A DNA stretch of 64,000 bases from Tenodera sinensis. Its lineage: Eukaryota; Arthropoda; Insecta; Mantodea; Mantidae. The notes beneath the pieces were generated by a model. That model was not told where the DNA came from. It did no database searches and was given only the letters and a program-made list of their open reading frames with translations. Made by a program: the position numbers and the translations under genes. Position 1 is the stretch's first letter. The number at the start of each line of letters is the position of its first letter. Shown piece after piece: positions 49,201 through 52,200 of the stretch. Location: contig CM060967.1 in NCBI GenBank assembly GCA_030765045.1, positions 153,892,251 through 153,956,250 on the forward strand, given 5' to 3'.

Positions 49201-52200
49201 GGAGGACTGACACAACTAGAAACCTACGTTGAAGAAAGTATAAGTATTTGAAAATATAAACCAATAACAAGGAATATGTATCACACACATGCACTGACAC
49301 TAAGTTTTTCTACAAATGCAATTTCTTTAGATTCAAAGGACTTCATAGTTCTAGTGAAATCTCCATACCAAATTTTTGGATGAAATGCAATGCTTCCTGT
49401 ACTTCAGGTAAGCAGCAGAGAATGTTACTTATATTTCACATCAAAACATGCATTTGTATGTATTATTAAACACAATACTTGCTTAGAATTTGCATTTTGC
49501 ATACAAACTTGATTCTTAGAAATCACAATCAATTACTGGAAACTACTACTACTACATATATAAGGTCAACATTAACAATACATAGCATATAATTTCTTTA
49601 GTTACCGCTTAGTATAACACCCATACCCAGAGTCTGGAGCAGGAGGAATGAACATTGGTGTTATGCGCCGCTTGCCATCAGAAGTACGAGTTTCTATTTG
49701 CTTATTTATTGGTCCTTTCATGGGAGTCTTAGGTGCTGCAGGTTGTTCTGCGGGAGGCTGTTGTTCCTTCTTTATGTCTGCTGCTGCTGCTTCACGAGCT
49801 TCAGCTAATTTTTCCCTTATTTCCAGAACTTCAGGATTCTCGACCACACATGTTTGTCGAGCAGCCGGAGATAGAAACTTGCCATACATTCGTTCGTGAA
49901 GTGAAGTCTGGCAACAAATTTGAAAATTTGTTTAATAATTAAAACTATTGTGCTAAATGGTGCCTAAGCACCAATCTCAACAGATGAATTGTTTGAAAGA
50001 AAAAGGCCATCTGCAGCACAAGGGTGTAACTTTATTTTTTTCAATTTTTAGGTTTCTGATTTCAGTGATATTCTTTCTACTTAATTGGAAATATACACAT
50101 ACATTGAAACACTGTCCTAGACAATTTATGCTGTATGCCAGGTGCCAACTAAAAGATGATATTTAACAGCATACATTTAGGCCATCTTCATGACTTCTCA
50201 TCAGCCAAGAACTTATGAATGTCACTTGTACAGAGCATTTGGTGATTTAATAAATGGTAATAATTTATCATAATTACATGACCAAGGCAAAGATGGATTG
50301 ATGCTAGAAAAGGCTGAATGGCCTAATCCTTGTTAGGAAGAATAATTTATCACAACTTTATCATAACACAAAAATGCGGTCACTTGTAAATTAGTATCAA
50401 CTTCTCTAAGAAAAAAAGACTTAAGCCTATATTTAGTCTCTCAGCACACACAAAACATTCTCTCTGTGGAACTGATTGAAATATGTAGCTTTAATGATTC
50501 TTTAAAGTAAACTTTTTTTTAATTTGAAGAGATCATTCTTATTCAAATTCTAGGCAGCATTTCCATACCTTTTCGTCCAAAGTTAATGGTTTGCCAAGTT
50601 CATCCTCAGAAAATTCAACGTACGCTACTGTACCATCCCATGAGCAGGCCATAAGCTGCAGTCCAGTGCCAGACCAAGACAAATCTAAAACTGAACTTTT
50701 AAAAAGCTCATGAAGCACTACACGGGGGCGTTTAAGTGCTGTGAGCCATACAGATAAGGAGCGATCTCTTGAACCAATAGCACAACAGCAATACTGCTGA
50801 GGCTTACTCCAAGTGCTATACTGTTTCTGCAAAATGTTTGAATTGAAGCGCTGTGAACAAGAAAAAATGTTAATGTATTAAAGTTTATTAATTTTAATGC
50901 CATGTATGTAGATTTGTATCATATATTTTAAGTATTATCAGTTGTTAATAAGATCAGTATTTTGTACATTATACACAAAAAGTTTGTACACATTTGTATT
51001 AATATAATTGACAACTCATCTGTTTTCTGTATAAATATAAGGTGAATAAAGTATTATTAAAGTGGAAGCATGAATAATGAATATTTTTTGGTGCATACAT
51101 AGTTGGTTAAGTAGAGTGGGTGGGTGAATGAGTGACAAACCACATACCACACATGTGACAGCTTTGCGATGGCCAACAAAATCTTTGTCTTGTCTCCAAC
51201 CTTCCCGTTCAACAATTTGAGCAGTAGGACCACCTCCATTCATTGCATGTGCTGACACTAAATACTGCCCATCGGGAGACCAGCTCAACCGAAGAACATG
51301 GGTTGTTCCTCCACACTGGAAAAGAGCAGAGAATCTTGAAATTGTTTAATTTCTTAATTACTACTAACATTCAATATAATGAAATACATCAGATAAAGAA
51401 GTGGGAAATCCTCATAAAAGTTCCAAAACTGCACTTACTCAATATTTTTACCCCAACTTTATTCTTCACATTTGTCTTTGGATTACACAGCTGTCCTTAA
51501 CTCAAATTTATTTTTACTAATTACTTCTCATTTTTTCCTCTGCTTACATGGAATAGTATGTATCAGTATATTAAACATGATATAAATTACTGGGATGTGG
51601 ATTCAAAATTAAAACAAATAAAATAAACAGTAATAGTTTACGTGCTCCTAAGGTAATCTTCGACAAAATAACAATTTAGTTTAGCCAAAACTCTCTATGC
51701 AGAACTATCTCTAACAGCAAAAAATAACCCTTTCCATACTAACACCTCTTGTAATAATTATGTTTATTCAAAATGTCTATTGAAATATTCTAGTACACGC
51801 ACTGTTTTAAAATAGAAAATGAGCATTCCACATCCACTAAGTAGCTGAAGTATGCTTACAAGCACATTCTGAAGGACCAAATATAATTTCTAATGCTTCG
51901 CATCTTGAAATACTTGATAGAAAATCTTTGTATATTACTGAATTTAGTATCCATTACACCTCTTAACTTGCTGGGAATCCCATAGATTTTCTCCACTGTC
52001 TCTTTCGCCTTATGCAAGATATAACCAGGGGAAGCTTTTGTCTTCCAACTTAATAATAATTCACAGTACTGCGGCAATGGAAACAATGGTAATATAATTT
52101 TCAATTCCATACAAAAGTTTCTGCACATTACAGATAGTTCACCCCATCAGTTTGGGCTTTATAAATAATCTTGAAGTTCATATAGAGTAAATTAACAACA

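Noticed and set aside
51856..52128. 90-codon minus frame (CELLLSWKTKASPGYILHKA) within a HIRA intron
   Set aside because: No homology to HIRA, no phase fit between exons 53868-53708 and 51315-51148, which already join perfectly.
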